DNA of 64,000 nucleotides from Krasilnikovozyma curviuscula (lineage: Eukaryota > Basidiomycota > Tremellomycetes > Cystofilobasidiales > Mrakiaceae): assembly GCA_014825775.1 (NCBI GenBank), contig MVAQ01000017.1:1-64000 (forward strand). Direction: 5' to 3'. The position numbers and the translations under genes were made by a program. The notes beneath the pieces were generated by a model that was not told where the DNA came from, did not search any database, and was given only the letters and a program-made list of their open reading frames with translations. Below, piece by piece: positions 22,043-33,450 of this stretch; positions within the stretch are counted from its first letter, which is position 1; each line of letters begins with the position of its first letter.

Positions 22043-24612
22043 TGTGTCGGAAGAGGAGACGAGACGCCTGTATCGAAATAGGCAGGAAGGTGTTGGTTGG
22101 TTCTAAGAGCTACTAGTTTTGATTCGTCCAGCGAGATGGTGGTGGTATGGGGTGAGAACAAGAGCGGCAGCTGAGTCTCCTTGACGACGACCTCTTTTTT
22201 TTGACTGGTTCGCTGAGTTTTCCAGGAGAAAAAAAAAGACGCAGTGACCGTCGTGAGCTCGGAATCGACCCTCAGCTGTAGGTAGGTAGGAACTCACATT
22301 CTGCTTTCCCCTTCTAAGGTCTTCAGCTTCTATCCTTTGGTAGCAGAATGTCAAAGAGAGAAGAGTCAGCTCGTCAAAACGAAAAGAAGTTTGGAATCCT
22401 CCGCGACGACCAGAGAGCGAGACCCAGCAGGCGACCCTCAACTAGCCCGACTCCTATTTGGCGTAGGCCACCCAACTTGAAAACGATTTATCTACTCACT
22501 TGTATGAGCTGAGCTAGCGTACTTGTCGTTGAGGCTTGAGATGTACGCGAACCTTCCCTCAAAAGGAAGCCTGCTTTGTCCTCGCGTTGGTGTTTTGGCC
22601 TCCTTGTCCCCTGAAGATTCTCTAGAAGAGATCTTTTTTTTGCCCTGTCCCTACTGTTGTGTTCGTGGACTTCAGTCTTTTCACCAGGAAACCAGACCTA
22701 AAGAAGGTGATGAGGAGGAGGGAAGGGGTGCGGGTGAAGGAAGGGAGGTAGGTGCTGGTTTGGTTTTGCTCAGGGGCGTGCCTCGTGAGACAGAGGCGTT
22801 GTTTTTCTCTGCTGCACAAAGGGGGAGTTTCTTTATTATTGAGAGGCCGGTTCTCGTTGAGAGCTGAATTTCCCTAGCGATGAAGTAAGAGGAAAGATGT
22901 ATGCTGCTGTTGAGAATTTTTTTGACGTCTGGCTAAGAACACTTTATGGTTCAATTGAAGGTTGAGCGGCCCTAGACTTGACACCGAACGGAAAGTCGAA
23001 TATCTGCGCCGATGGTTGAGTTCAAGTAAACAATCAGAGAACCGATTTACTGTGAGAACTGAGACTGGTTAGTTCGAGTATTGTGGGAGCGAGAGATCAT
23101 TCGAAAGGAAAGGAAAACTGGTCCATCTCAATCAGCCAATCTTTGTTCACCAACGCCTCTTTTTATCTCTTTAGCATAACATCACTGCCACAACCACATC
23201 ACCCTCTTAACATCTCCCAAGGAAACAGGCCTCCTCTATCCAGCGGAACTTTTCTAGCTCGCTTCTATCCCATGCTGAGATGAGAAGAGTATCCTCCAGT
23301 CCCTTTGCCATATCCGGGAACCTTGCCCCAGAATGCCTTCAGACATTTTCTGCTTGAATAGTTCCTTGGGCAGGAAGCTGACAAAACCAAAGAGAGAGAA
23401 GGGAGACGAACAGTGTGATTGTTGTTAAGGAATGTGCGGTGACCTTTGCCTTCTACTTCAGGATGTGATGAGAGTAACCCTAGGTTTCTATTTGTAGCGA
23501 TATCAGGATCGAAAATGATAGTGAGAGAGTAACCCTCCCTCTGCTTCAACTTTCGATTGTGACAGGCGTTTGCGTCCCAGTTTTCGAGGCGACGCTTCTG
23601 CGATGAGGTTTCAGCTTTTGGTTCCTTTCTGAACTTCTGCATGTTAAGAGCAACGAAAAAGAGTCTCATAGAATAAACAGTATGCAGAAGTTTACCATGT
23701 GTAAGCAGAGGAAGAAAGATAAGGGATTCTGAGTGAAGCCACAGTCAAGAATCCATATTTACTTATCGCAAGACGCGTCCCGGCAATTGTTTGATGTCTG
23801 ATCGCCAGCACTATTAGCCTGGTATGTCTAAGGACTATTCATGAAAAAACCAGATCGAAGGGAAGGTAACGGCTCATCAGGCTTGACGAGCTAGAAAACG
23901 GGGTGCAACCCGGTCGAAAGGTCACGCTAGGACCCCCCCTTCGCAGCTTTTTGAACCCGATGCCACCATATGGTGATCCAGCTGACGCCAAAACGAAAAA
24001 TCAGAGAATTAGAGGTCTTTAAAGAGCATGCTCGTCCTGTTGGTGCTCGCAGAGCAGGTTTGTGAAAGCGTCAAGTCACAAACAGCAAGCCGAGCAGGCA
24101 AGCCAATAGGGCGTGGCGCTTTCGACAACGTTCTCATGTCGTGGCGTAGAAGTCTTCTTTGGAAATAACGTACGCAGAGCTGGACCGTCAGCACAAATAG
24201 GTACAGATCTAAAGGGGATATAAACAAAGCACGAGAGGACGCGTAGGAAGCCAAATTAGGAACATGGCAAAATCGAGCAGTTAGAGTCTGGCGCCACCAT
24301 GGTTACGTCAGAGCTCGATGACGAGGTTTGTTTACATTCTCTCCTGCATCATCTTTTGCGCCTCTGCGCCATCGTTTTTGCCTGGAGCGGAGCTCAAAAC
24401 ATAAATTGAGCAGATTGTTAGACTTCTGCCAATTTTTGCCTCTGACGCATCGATGACGCTCTGTCGCGAGGCTGGAACGCTGGGGCGAACAGCTTCACAA
24501 TCACATTCCGTAGCATCTGGAACTAAACTGCTCCATCTCTCATAAAAGGAGGCACTCCATCTCCAATTTCAGACTCTCTTTCCCCCAACTATCATCTGTA
24601 CCTTTTACAGCC
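22043..24612. other. Long intergenic region between CDC24 and HAM1-like
   Basis: About 2.6 kb separates two divergently transcribed genes. It has poly-T and poly-A runs (near 22196 and 22233), CT-rich stretches and several GT/AG pairs that could be 5' leader introns of CDC24. A minus-strand frame at 23265-23669 is open but has no recognisable domain. I see no tRNA-like structure. The final 100 bp is CT-rich and looks like the HAM1-like core promoter. Confidence 0.5.
24541..24549 (+). promoter_or_regulatory. TATA-like element of the HAM1-like gene
   Basis: CATAAAAGG lies 64-72 bp upstream of the ATG at 24613 and is followed by a pyrimidine-rich leader. The position fits a TATA-type core promoter for a strongly expressed gene. 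Function is inferred. Confidence 0.35.
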
Positions 24613-27600
24613 ATGTCACTCCCCCAAGCTCGTTCACAAAAAGTTCTCAACCCAACCGCCATGGCGGTCACGTCTGCGACGGACAAGAAACTCCAGCAAG
24701 AGGATGTAGAGAGGAAACTTCAGCTTTACGGAGTTAGTTCAATCTTGCTATAGCTCTCGAGTGACCTCCGAGGCCTTCTCTGACTGTGATTTACTCTCGT
24801 TTTCCACCCAGATGATTTCTGCGTTTGGTAAAGGCAACATGCCTACCAACGCTCAGCTGGACTCCTACCTTAACTACGCTCTTACACACTCACCCGTTGA
24901 CACCAAGAACCTCTCGAGTGACGGTCAAAAGCTGGTCGAGGATGTTCAGGATATCATCGAAACCTTACGAACCATCATCAAGGACAAAAACTCTGACGAG
25001 CTGCTGCAGAACTTCATCTTTGACACCACTGAGGTCATTCTTCATTTCCATTCCTCATCAAATGCGAGTGTAGCGAAGTTTCTGACGCTATTCGCCTTTA
25101 TGCTATTTATCTTATCGACTCCACGCCGTCAATGACCTGCGACTCCACAGACTGATGTCTCGCGTGGCGCGCAATCCAAAGATGCTCTTCCCGTCTCAAA
25201 GGAAGAGATCAAAACTGATGGCGAAAAAGCATCTGGTACGTTAAGCTTTCGGTAAATAGTTTCCTCGTCGAGATCGATTTTCTGACTCGCCATCATTTCC
25301 GTCTTTCACCAGTCCACTTGCGAACACTTCTCACCCTCCTCCTTACCAACTCTGAGTCGAGGAAGCTTATCTCAGACCTCGGCATAATAGGACGAGATAT
25401 CTTCGCCAACACCGCCATTAAAGCAGCTGAAAAGATTCGACCTGACGAAGAGGACCTGAATCAAGTTGACAGAGAAGCTCCTTCAAAGGAATGGAAGGGC
25501 GCCGGTGGTGCTTCCCATGGACCTGATGAGACTCCTAAACTCGAAATCAACCTTCCAGGTGGACACAAAATCACGCACGACCCCAAAGGTCAGCAGCAAG
25601 CTTTTTTTTTGTTCACTTCGTGCTAGTTGAGGGCTTAACTGCTTCATCTCTCTAGCTCCAATCGCTCATGGCACTGTACATACCGACCCAGATGGTAATG
25701 AAACGACCGCTGCTGAAGCCTACGACATCGCCCAGAAGAAGAAGGAAGAGGCTAAAGCCAAGGCAGATGAGCTAAAGCAACAAGCTCCTTCCAATGGCGA
25801 GGCCATCGAAACCGCTAAACAGAAGGCCTCTGAAGGAAAAGCTGCCTATGACAAAGGTGGTGTCGACGGCGTCAAGGCCAAGGTCGATCGTGAGACTCCA
25901 GATGCTGACGATGAAGAGGTGAGAGTCAAATCTGCTAGCTTCGCCCTCTTGATATCTCTGACTTTGCTTTTGCCTTTTTTTTGGTCATTTTAATCATTCC
26001 AGATCGAACAGAAAAAGAAGGGTTTCAAGCACAAATTCAACGCTTTCAAGGGAAAGATTTCTAACTCTGACGCAGCTGATGGCGCTCGTGACAAGAAGGA
26101 CAGAGCTAAGGACTTCTTGGACGAACAGTTCCCGGAAGAAAGAAGAGATCAGTTCATCTACAGAGGTAAAAAAGTTATCGTCGACTGCCAATCTCACAAG
26201 GACTACGATGAAGGTCAGAGTTCACCCTATCCACTGTCTCTTATATGACGACTGACGTCAGACACTTCTTCGTGCCTTCATGTTCAGCCGTCAACTTCTT
26301 CCTCAACAAGTTCGAAACTTACTCTTCACACGGGAAGAATTTGGCTGGTACTGGTTCTGACTCGGTCACCGCCGTCAGTGACGATCCCAGTTTCCAACGT
26401 GCTTTCCAGGAGATGAAACTCCTCCTCGAGAGGTTCGCCAATAACACTTCTCTCAACGGCGTCTTCAACGCTATCGACCAAATTTACCAAGACGTTAAGG
26501 AAGATGAAGAGCTACGAAAGTGGTTCGAATCGTTCGATGCTTGGATCAGGAAGGTAAGTCGCGTCCCTTGCCGTAGTTCTGCCTCGCATCTGACTCTTTG
26601 TTACACCGCCAGACCTTGCTCGAACCAGGTTGGGTTCTAGAAGATGAATGTTCTGAAGAAGGTAACGAGCTCAAAGAGTCCGGAAAGCGTTTCTTTGACG
26701 AAAAGTACAAAGGCCACAAAGACACTCTGTTCGACGAGATCGCCGCCTGGTTCAAGCAATTCAATGAAGACCCCGTCAACAAGAGATTCGGTGAAGACTG
26801 GAAGAGGCTCACCAAGGACATCCTCTTTGACTCCGAGGGTAAACTCGAGTTCAAACCACAGCTGTGGAACGATATCCGCACTGAGATCTTGCCGCAAATC
26901 ATTTCCAAGATCGGATACATCCCTATACCAAAGATCGAGTACACCGACGAGAAGATTGATCTTGTTATTGAAAACTTGGTCCTTCAAGGTGCCAATTTGG
27001 TGAGTATGCTCAATCCTTTATGTCATATAGCGTCTGACAAAGCTCCTGCGACATTCGACTTAGTTCCCCAACGTCATCGAGATGGAGGCCAACAACTTTT
27101 TCAAGTTCTCTCCATACAAGAGCATCAAGGACCAGTCTTACCACAAGTTCCGTCTTGGCTTCTCCCAGATCCACGCCGAGTGAGTTGCCTTGTGTCCAAC
27201 TTCTTATCCCATTCCCACCAATTATTAACCATCTGATTCCTTAACAGCATGCGTGATGTCGCCTTTTACTTCAAGAAGAAGTCTGGCTTCCCCAAGCTCA
27301 AGGACGCTGGTCTTGCCGACGTTCTCATCGCAGGGAAGGGTATCTCTGTCGAAGTCGAGTTGGAAAGCAATAAGCGAAAGGATTCAGTCTTCACTGTCAA
27401 GAACGTTAACGCCTCAGTTGATACCCTCAAGTTTTCTATCAGAGACTCCAAGCATGACTTCCTCTACAAAGTGGTTACTCCTTTGGCTCAGGGCTTGATC
27501 AAGAAGGCTATTGGCAGTAAGTCTTGATTCCCATCACTGATACAGTATAACCATTAATTGACTTCTTTGGATATCAGTTGCTATCGAAAGAAGCGTCAAA

Positions 27601-28063
27601 GTCGGTTTGGAATATGTTGACGAGCAGTTGACTGAAGTTCGAAACAAGATGGATGAAGCTAAGGACGACGATTCGGTCACTCGAACGCAAGCCTTGAAGG
27701 ACATGTACGCCAAGAAGAAGGAGACCGTAAAGGCTAAGAAGGCAGAAGCTGAGGAACAGACCGGAGACTTCGCTGTGAGCACTTCTTTTGATTGGCGTCG
27801 TTGACCTGGCGACCAGAAATTGATGGTGTCCCGTCCGCTTGACAGATTGTCACTTCACCCGACAAAGAACTCCTTCCAAGCGCGCAATTGCCGAAGAGCA
27901 ACACAGATACTGCTTTTGAAAAGCAGAAGCTGGCCAGCTCCGGTGACAAGTGGTGAGTTCTTCTCTATGTTCGGCAACCTCAGGCTGTCTTCTGACATCA
28001 AATGCTCTGATTAGGCGTTCACCCGCTTTTGACCTGGTTGGCCCTAAGACTGTTGCCGTTTAA
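24613..28063 (+). CDS. HAM1: HAM1-like protein (HAM1 N- and C-terminal domains)
   Basis: Thirteen exons in phase: 24613-24732, 24812-25033, 25151-25235, 25313-25588, 25656-25918, 26003-26213, 26288-26553, 26613-26999, 27064-27179, 27248-27516, 27578-27774, 27846-27952, 28015-28063; 855 aa. The N-terminal half has the family helices (MPTNAQLDSYLNYAL, LRTLLTLLLTNSESRKLISD) interrupted by a charged Lys/Glu/Ala-rich segment (QKKKEEAKAKADELKQQ). The second half reads FFLNKFETYSSHGKN, ILPQIISKIGYIPIPKIEY and FPNVIEMEANNFFKFSPY, typical of the HAM1-like C-terminal domain. In Cryptococcus, HAM1 has been linked to mating and hyphal fusion; the fold resembles lipid-binding tubular proteins, which is inference. 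A second in-frame Met at 24661 is an alternative start. Dense introns and high Lys codon AAG use suggest good expression. Confidence 0.85.
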
Positions 28064-28543
28064 AGCGGTTCAAATCGCTTGTTCAACTAGCAGAAATGCC
28101 CAAAACCAAGTTGTGTCTTAAATCGTCGCACTTTAACTTAACGAATCTTTCTATCACATTTCAAAGAATTAATTAATCTAATGTTTGCTTTATCCACCTG
28201 TACATATGTTGCTCCCAATTACAACCTACTGTATCGAGTACATGAAACATCGTTTCGAGCTGATCTTCGAAAGCTCTGATTGCAAACCCAAATTGGCGAA
28301 GAAGTATCTTCGTAACATAAGCTTGGCGGCCCATCGGCGATCTCCTTCACCACTCCAAATCAGAAAATCGGGTCGTACATCCAAACCCCTTGTGGCTGCT
28401 TGATATCCTATTCAGGACACTCGCTCGCAACAATCCGGTTGACAGCCTCTCTGAGCTCTCATCTTTCGCTGCAAACCGCCTTTGCTCCATCATTCCAACT
28501 TCAGCGGAGCACAACACCTGAATCCAAATATTGTCTTTATCGA
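28064..28543. other. Convergent 3' region, HAM1-like and WKF genes
   Basis: 480 bp between facing stop codons. AT-rich just after 28063, consistent with 3' UTR. No coding feature is supported. Confidence 0.4.
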
Positions 28544-29698
28544 CTAGATATTTTCTACTCCGTCTTCAGTAACAGGCTCTCCAAACGCCCTTAAAACGGC
28601 TCTCGCCCTCTCCTTCCTTCTCACCACATCCTCCTCGCTCTGAACCTCCTGCTCAAGCGCAGGTTCCTTTTCAAGATTTTCCACGGGAGCAACGTCTTCA
28701 TCAGTTGGTTCAGTTGTTGCAGGCGGAGGAGGAGGCGATGGCGGCGGTGGTGGTGGGGCAAGAATTAAATGCCCACCATCTGTGATGGCCTGCGTGCCCA
28801 ACATCAGCCAGTGTCAGTAGCCCTGGCGACAGATAGGTGAAGGGTGCTGGGGGAGGGACTTACTGTACGACTGCCACCTTTACATGTCAAGAGGTACTCC
28901 AGTACGGGCGGAAGGTATTTATCCGGGATCTGTATTTACCAATAACACCTTAATATCAGTCTCTAGCGGGCGCAAAAGGGGTCAAAGAGAGGAACATTTT
29001 ACCTCGACGGGGTTGTACACGTTCCGGATCAAGAAGTTCTGTCGGGCCTTTTGGAACTTCTTATTAGAACCGCCGGAGTTGAAATCTAGTGCGTATGCGA
29101 CGGCTGCCATTCGTAAACATAACATCCCCCAAGAGACAAAAACATATTAGCACATATACGTCAAGATTTCAACTCATCAAGAAAGGGAAAGAAGAGTCTA
29201 ACCTCTTTGACCATTGTCACTCAGTGCCAGATCCTCCATTGGCCTCAAACCCTCCACATCCCCAGCAGCAACAGAAGCCTCCTCGTCCTTGAGCGCCTCA
29301 ACGGCAAGTGTGCGCTCGACCTCCTTCTCCGCTTTCAGCTTCTTGACTTTCTTCTCCTTCTTGGGCTTGATAGACGCGGGAGGTGAGGAAGAGGAGGAGG
29401 CAATTGGGGGCTGCTGCTCTGCTGAGGTTGGTTCTTCCTCAGCAGCAGAAGGCTTCCTTTCGGTCTTTGACTTCTTTGATTTCTTCGGCTTTGGCTCTGG
29501 GACTCCTACTGCTTCTTCGGTTGATGATGCTGTAGCTTTTGCTTCATTCGCTGCGGAGGTGCTGTCGTCGTCGAGTTTCCTCTTCTTTGACTTGCTCGAT
29601 TTCTTGCCATCGTCCGCCTTCACCTTGGACTTTATCTTTTCTGGTTTTGGGACGGGGGGCCGAGCTGGGTTGAGCTCAGTGACAGCTGCTGTTGACAT
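28544..29698 (-). CDS. WKF-domain protein (C7orf50-like, probably nucleolar)
   Basis: Four exons in phase: 29203-29698, 29003-29103, 28864-28929, 28544-28789; 302 aa. The N-terminal 165 residues are Lys/Ser/Glu/Ala-rich with nuclear or nucleolar localisation clusters (KKSSKSKKRK, KPKKSKKSK, KPKKEKKVKKLK). The conserved WKF-type core at about 166-222 reads AVAYALDFNSGG, KFQKARQNFLIRNVYNP and IPDKYLPPVLEYL. The domain's namesake W-K-F order is only partly visible (KFQKARQNF). A proline run (PPPPPPSPPPPP) and an acidic tail follow. The human homologue C7orf50 is nucleolar and linked to ribosome biogenesis; that function is not shown by this sequence. Confidence 0.75.
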
Positions 29699-29895
29699 TG
29701 CCGAACTGACTGAAAATGGACTGTGGTGATCGGCAGCTGGGTAAAGTTTGTTTTTGATGTACTGAGGCGAATTTTTGTTTTAACGTCGCCCAGTTGCCAC
29801 TGCTGCTACAAAGCTGCTTTTACTTTCACTAATTCGGGAGCCTCGAAGAGAAATACAGCAGGTAGCAGAAGAAAGGAAAGTTTTCGAACGAAAAC

Positions 29896-31157
29896 TTAAA
29901 GAAAACCCCAACATCCTCTCCTCTTCATCTTCTTGTTCATTACCTCCTGGTCTGACACCATCCCGACACCAGCAGCAGCTTCACACCCCACCCAGTAGCA
30001 GCAAACTCTAACAATACTAACAATCTCTCCCAGTGTGTACGGAGTTGGGTTCTGCGTGTCGTAAGGGTCGGGGATGTGGATGAAGAGCACAGGCGAAGGC
30101 ACGTTCGAGATCGTTGACGGATCAGAGGGGAGGAGAGAAGATTTCTCATTCAACATTGGTGAGGATTTCGATTCTGTAAGAAGAGATGACTGGGTAGCGG
30201 ATTGGGAGTGGTAGAGGGATGTTGCATAGATGAAGCCGCACTGAGGATTGAAAGCGGAAACATGTTGACCGGATCTCAATCAGTTCGCTGACATCCATCT
30301 TAGATCCCAAAGATCACCATGATTCACTCACGAGGTAGTTCCCCGCGTCTGGCCCAATGTTGAGGTGCTGATGTGAGCAATGGGCAACAATCAAGGTGGC
30401 CAATCCAGCGCAAAACAGTGTCAAATGAAACGATATCCTGGTTAATAGACCCGTCAGGACAGAAAAAAGGCCAACGCACCTCGACTCTCTGTTTCTGCCT
30501 CAATCAGCTCTCCAACCTCTTCGTATCAACGTTTGTCATAAAGGATTCGCCGTCTCCGGCGCCGTTGAGAGTGGGTACGCCTGCACCGCCGACAACGAGG
30601 GGCGCCTTCTCGCCATAGAAATCAGAGGCGATGTACCCCGTGCGTCTGGCAACCTGTTCGATCTCCACGTATGGTAAACCTCGGGCGAGGCCGAGATGGA
30701 TGAACGCATCGAATGCCTGTCTGGCGTGGAGCGAAGGGATCGTCGCGAGAACAGAAGCATATCGAACGGGCAAATATATGTACGTTCTGTCGGCAGAGAC
30801 GTCGATATAAATTAGTCACAGTGGAAAACAAAATAGAAATGAATCCTTCCTCTCTCTTACATTCTTATCTCGACCTCCTCCTTTCCGCCCACGTTGAGCG
30901 TCTCATGTTCCTCCTCCAAAGCCCACGGTGTCGTCGGTGGGTCGAACGAGGACAAGATTTCTCCAGCAAGCGCTTGAGCTACGAGGGAAGACGGATTCGT
31001 CTCTGGTGCTGAACTGAACGGCTGGAAGAGTGCGAGGAAGTCCGTCAGTCAAAATAGTGAACGCACTGTCGACGAGGAAGTTTGGATTTACACCGTAACC
31101 AGTGACGAGCAGATTGACGACTTTCTTCTTCTTGTAATCAGAGTATGCACCAATCAT
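29896..31157 (-). CDS. Pyroglutamyl-peptidase I-like (peptidase C15)
   Basis: The N-terminal exons 31092-31157 and 30861-31021 join to give VVNLLVTGYGPFSSAPETNPSSLVAQAL, the C15 start motif (TGFGPF...NPS). From 30786 leftwards comes LPVRYASVLATIPSLH, then HLGLARGLPYVEIEQVA, which carries the expected catalytic Glu. A further exon reads NIGPDAGNYL and splices to CGFIYATSLYHS, rebuilding the DAGxYLC motif with the catalytic Cys; LFIHIPD provides the catalytic His. Family enzymes remove N-terminal pyroglutamate from peptides in the cytosol. The C-terminal tail after the His is divergent, with Cys and Lys near the end. Splicing between about 30480 and 30570 is unresolved: the open frame hits TGA unless a small intron is removed. 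Family assignment is confident; the exact model is not. Confidence 0.75.
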
Positions 31158-31418
31158 CCTTTCATTTTCTTCACAGTTGACTGTCGTCGGTTGGGAGCGA
31201 GAAGAAGTTATCTCGTCGTGTGTCACACATGCGGTGACGCCCGACGCGCACATCGTTTGTTAACTTCCCTCCACTCTCAATTTTCCTTCGATTTGCACAT
31301 GGCTATCAGAGATGGAGCTAAATTCAATTGATCCCTGTACAGGATGGTTGGAGCTGCAACATATATTTTACTAAGATAGTGGCAAACGACTCACTACACA
31401 TCCTAAAACTTCAAGAGT

Positions 31419-32721
31419 TCACTTCAACCACCAACACCCTGATCCCCCCTCTTTCTGCACCACGATATCAAACTCCAGCTCTTGGCTTTTCCTCCCCAGC
31501 TCCCTAAGCTCCTTCCTTAGCCCGACGCCCTCAAGTAACGCCTGGCTCTCCTCGTCCCTGACCACGACATCAAACGCCCTCAACCCCGATAGTACCCTTA
31601 ACAGCGGCTTCATCTTCACTAACTCAGAGAACATCGTCTCGCCCACATCGGGCTCGCTCGACCTCAATGCCGCCTTCGACGCAGGGAGGGCGTGGAGGTA
31701 CACAGGGCTGATGGATCGCTCTGCTTGCTGGCGCTGCGACTCAAGGTGGGACTCGGGAAGGAGAATATGGTATGCGACCCTGTTGAGGCGCGGGATATCG
31801 TTGAGAGTGTGTTCGGAAAGACGACCGAGCAGGCCGGGCTGGAGCGTGTTCCATACTAGCGGGCCGAGGACGAGGGTCTTCAGGTTAGCAAACGAGGAGA
31901 GGGAGGTCGTTGTATCCCTGTGGAGGCGGTACGGTGAAGGCACACGCAAGGTAATTGGTGATTCTGGTGTGGTGGTTCGGTGCTTAGATGTAGTCGACGT
32001 GCGGTAGGACGAGAAGGTAATTGTTGTTGCTTGCCGTGTGAGCTTCGTCAGGAGCGGGTTGAAGTCGATTGTGCCTGTTGTTGGTGATTAGGGTAATTAG
32101 TAGTAAGTTGGAATTTCAATCATAGAATCAAGTCGTTGAGTTTGGTTAGATTAAAGGGGAGGGAAGATAACAAAGATTCTATCAGCAAACGCGATCGCTT
32201 GAGATTCCAAACGGCGAGAATCTCCTTATTGCTGACGAAGAGGAAGAAAGTAAAGCCCACTAACCAATTTGGAACTGAGGGTAGCTAACATTGCGCAGCA
32301 CAAACTCAACCTCCTCCAGCCTAGTAAACACCGGCGTTCTCTCGGCCAGCGTAAACATCATCGAGAGCTCGTCGGCATACGCGAACGCGCCTGGATCGCC
32401 TGACCACCCTGACAAGCCCTTGAATTCCTCCTCAACCACGAGCCTACGAACGAGCTGCAGTGCTCTGTGCGAAGGCGAGAGGCAGTGACAGAGAGCGACG
32501 AGGGTTCTGCTTGACCGTACCGTAGTTGTCGTGTAGAGCAGGCGGGTGGAGAGAGCTGACAGGGTGGTTGATACTCGAGAGACGGTTGAGAGGGTTGCGG
32601 GGTCGAGGTAGGGGAGGATAAGGAAGAGTATATCTTCGTTCAGGAGAGTGGTTGGGCCAGGAGCAGGCGGAAAGAGGGCAGGGACGATCGTCGTGTATGA
32701 AGTAGAAGTCATAAAAGGCAA
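31419..32721 (-). CDS. F-box-like protein
   Basis: Two exons in phase, 32265-32721 and 31419-32074, separated by a 190-nt intron; 370 aa. An F-box-like motif lies at about residues 26-65 (LLNEDILFLILPYLDPATL, VSRVSTTLSALSTRLLY), matching the LP.ei...il..l....l......vc......l pattern. The remainder is Leu-rich and Arg/Ser-rich without clear repeats, as in many fungal F-box proteins. Such proteins normally recruit substrates to SCF ubiquitin ligases through Skp1. Met-4 (32712) is an alternative start. The target is unknown. Confidence 0.65.
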
Positions 32722-32926
32722 TCTGAGGAATCTCTTATCAATTTATGCTTCATCTTGAAGTCTCATGTTTGGACAGAGGCATGAACTCACCACAAATGCG
32801 GAAAGGACTAGCCACTCCGGAAACACTATCGTTCCCCTCCGCAATATTTCAATCCAGACTATGTCGACCTCGACCCAAGCAATTCAGCCGGGAGGTTTAG
32901 TGTAAGAGAATGGACCAGGGTGCTAC

Positions 32927-33199
32927 TCAAGGGGCAGGATTCCTGTCCACGCTCCACCGGACTGACGCTGAGTTCACTAACACGCGCAAGAGGTCTGCCG
33001 GGATTACAGGGAACAGAAGGGGGTGTAGTGGTAAGTTGTAGTCGAGGCACCGTCTGAGTAACTTTCGACCAGCGGAAGCAGCAGCTGACTTTGTTTCTTG
33101 AGCTTTATAGTAGTTAGCAGCAGCGGGTATGGTCGTGCTGAACCACCGTCGCTTAGTGGTGTCGAGTATTTGACCGCCAGTCAATTTTAAGGAATACAT
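32927..33199 (-). CDS. Possible small protein, about 90 aa, mitochondrial-like N-terminus
   Basis: An uninterrupted frame starts MYSLKLTGGQILDTTKRRWF and continues STTIPAAANYYKAQETKSAA, a basic, Ser/Thr/Ala-rich, acid-poor N-terminus like a mitochondrial presequence. It ends in a Leu/Val-rich segment (LHPLLFPVIPADLLRVLVNS). It lies in the 730-bp gap between the F-box-like and oxygenase genes, both on the same strand. On the opposite strand a short ATG frame followed by GTAAGA at about 32860-32905 offers a competing, weaker gene model. No family is recognised and chance cannot be excluded. Confidence 0.3.
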   Translation of the reverse strand: MYSLKLTGGQILDTTKRRWFSTTIPAAANYYKAQETKSAAASAGRKLLRRCLDYNLPLHPLLFPVIPADLLRVLVNSASVRWSVDRNPAP

Positions 33200-33450
33200 T
33201 TTTGAAAATTGCCCTTCAGTATCCATTCAAGAGTAAATCTCACTCTTCCTGTTTCTCACTTTCATCCTCCGCCTCTGCTTGTTTGAGCGCGCTTGCCGAC
33301 GACACCGCACTAAGCAGTCAACTTTTTTACAGACGAACATCTTACAAATCTTCGAGACAAGTGTCAAATCCAACAGACTACACGCGACCAGCACCAATGG
33401 TCTACCAGCAGTCCGACTGTCCTCACCATCCCTCCCTCGCCCTCGAAGCC

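Noticed and set aside
23265..23669. Minus-strand 134-codon open frame in the CDC24-HAM1 gap
   Set aside because: No domain, no convincing splice context and composition like the surrounding non-coding DNA; kept only as a note in the intergenic entry.
23860..23960. tRNA-like sequence (GGGGTGCAACCCGGTCGAAAGG)
   Set aside because: No GTTCGA T-loop, no acceptor-stem pairing and no D-arm consensus; not a tRNA.
29214..29729. Plus-strand 171-codon open frame opposite the WKF-domain gene
   Set aside because: It is the antisense of Lys/Glu/Ser-rich codons, giving Phe/Ser/Leu-rich shadow sequence; the minus-strand gene has conserved domain exons.
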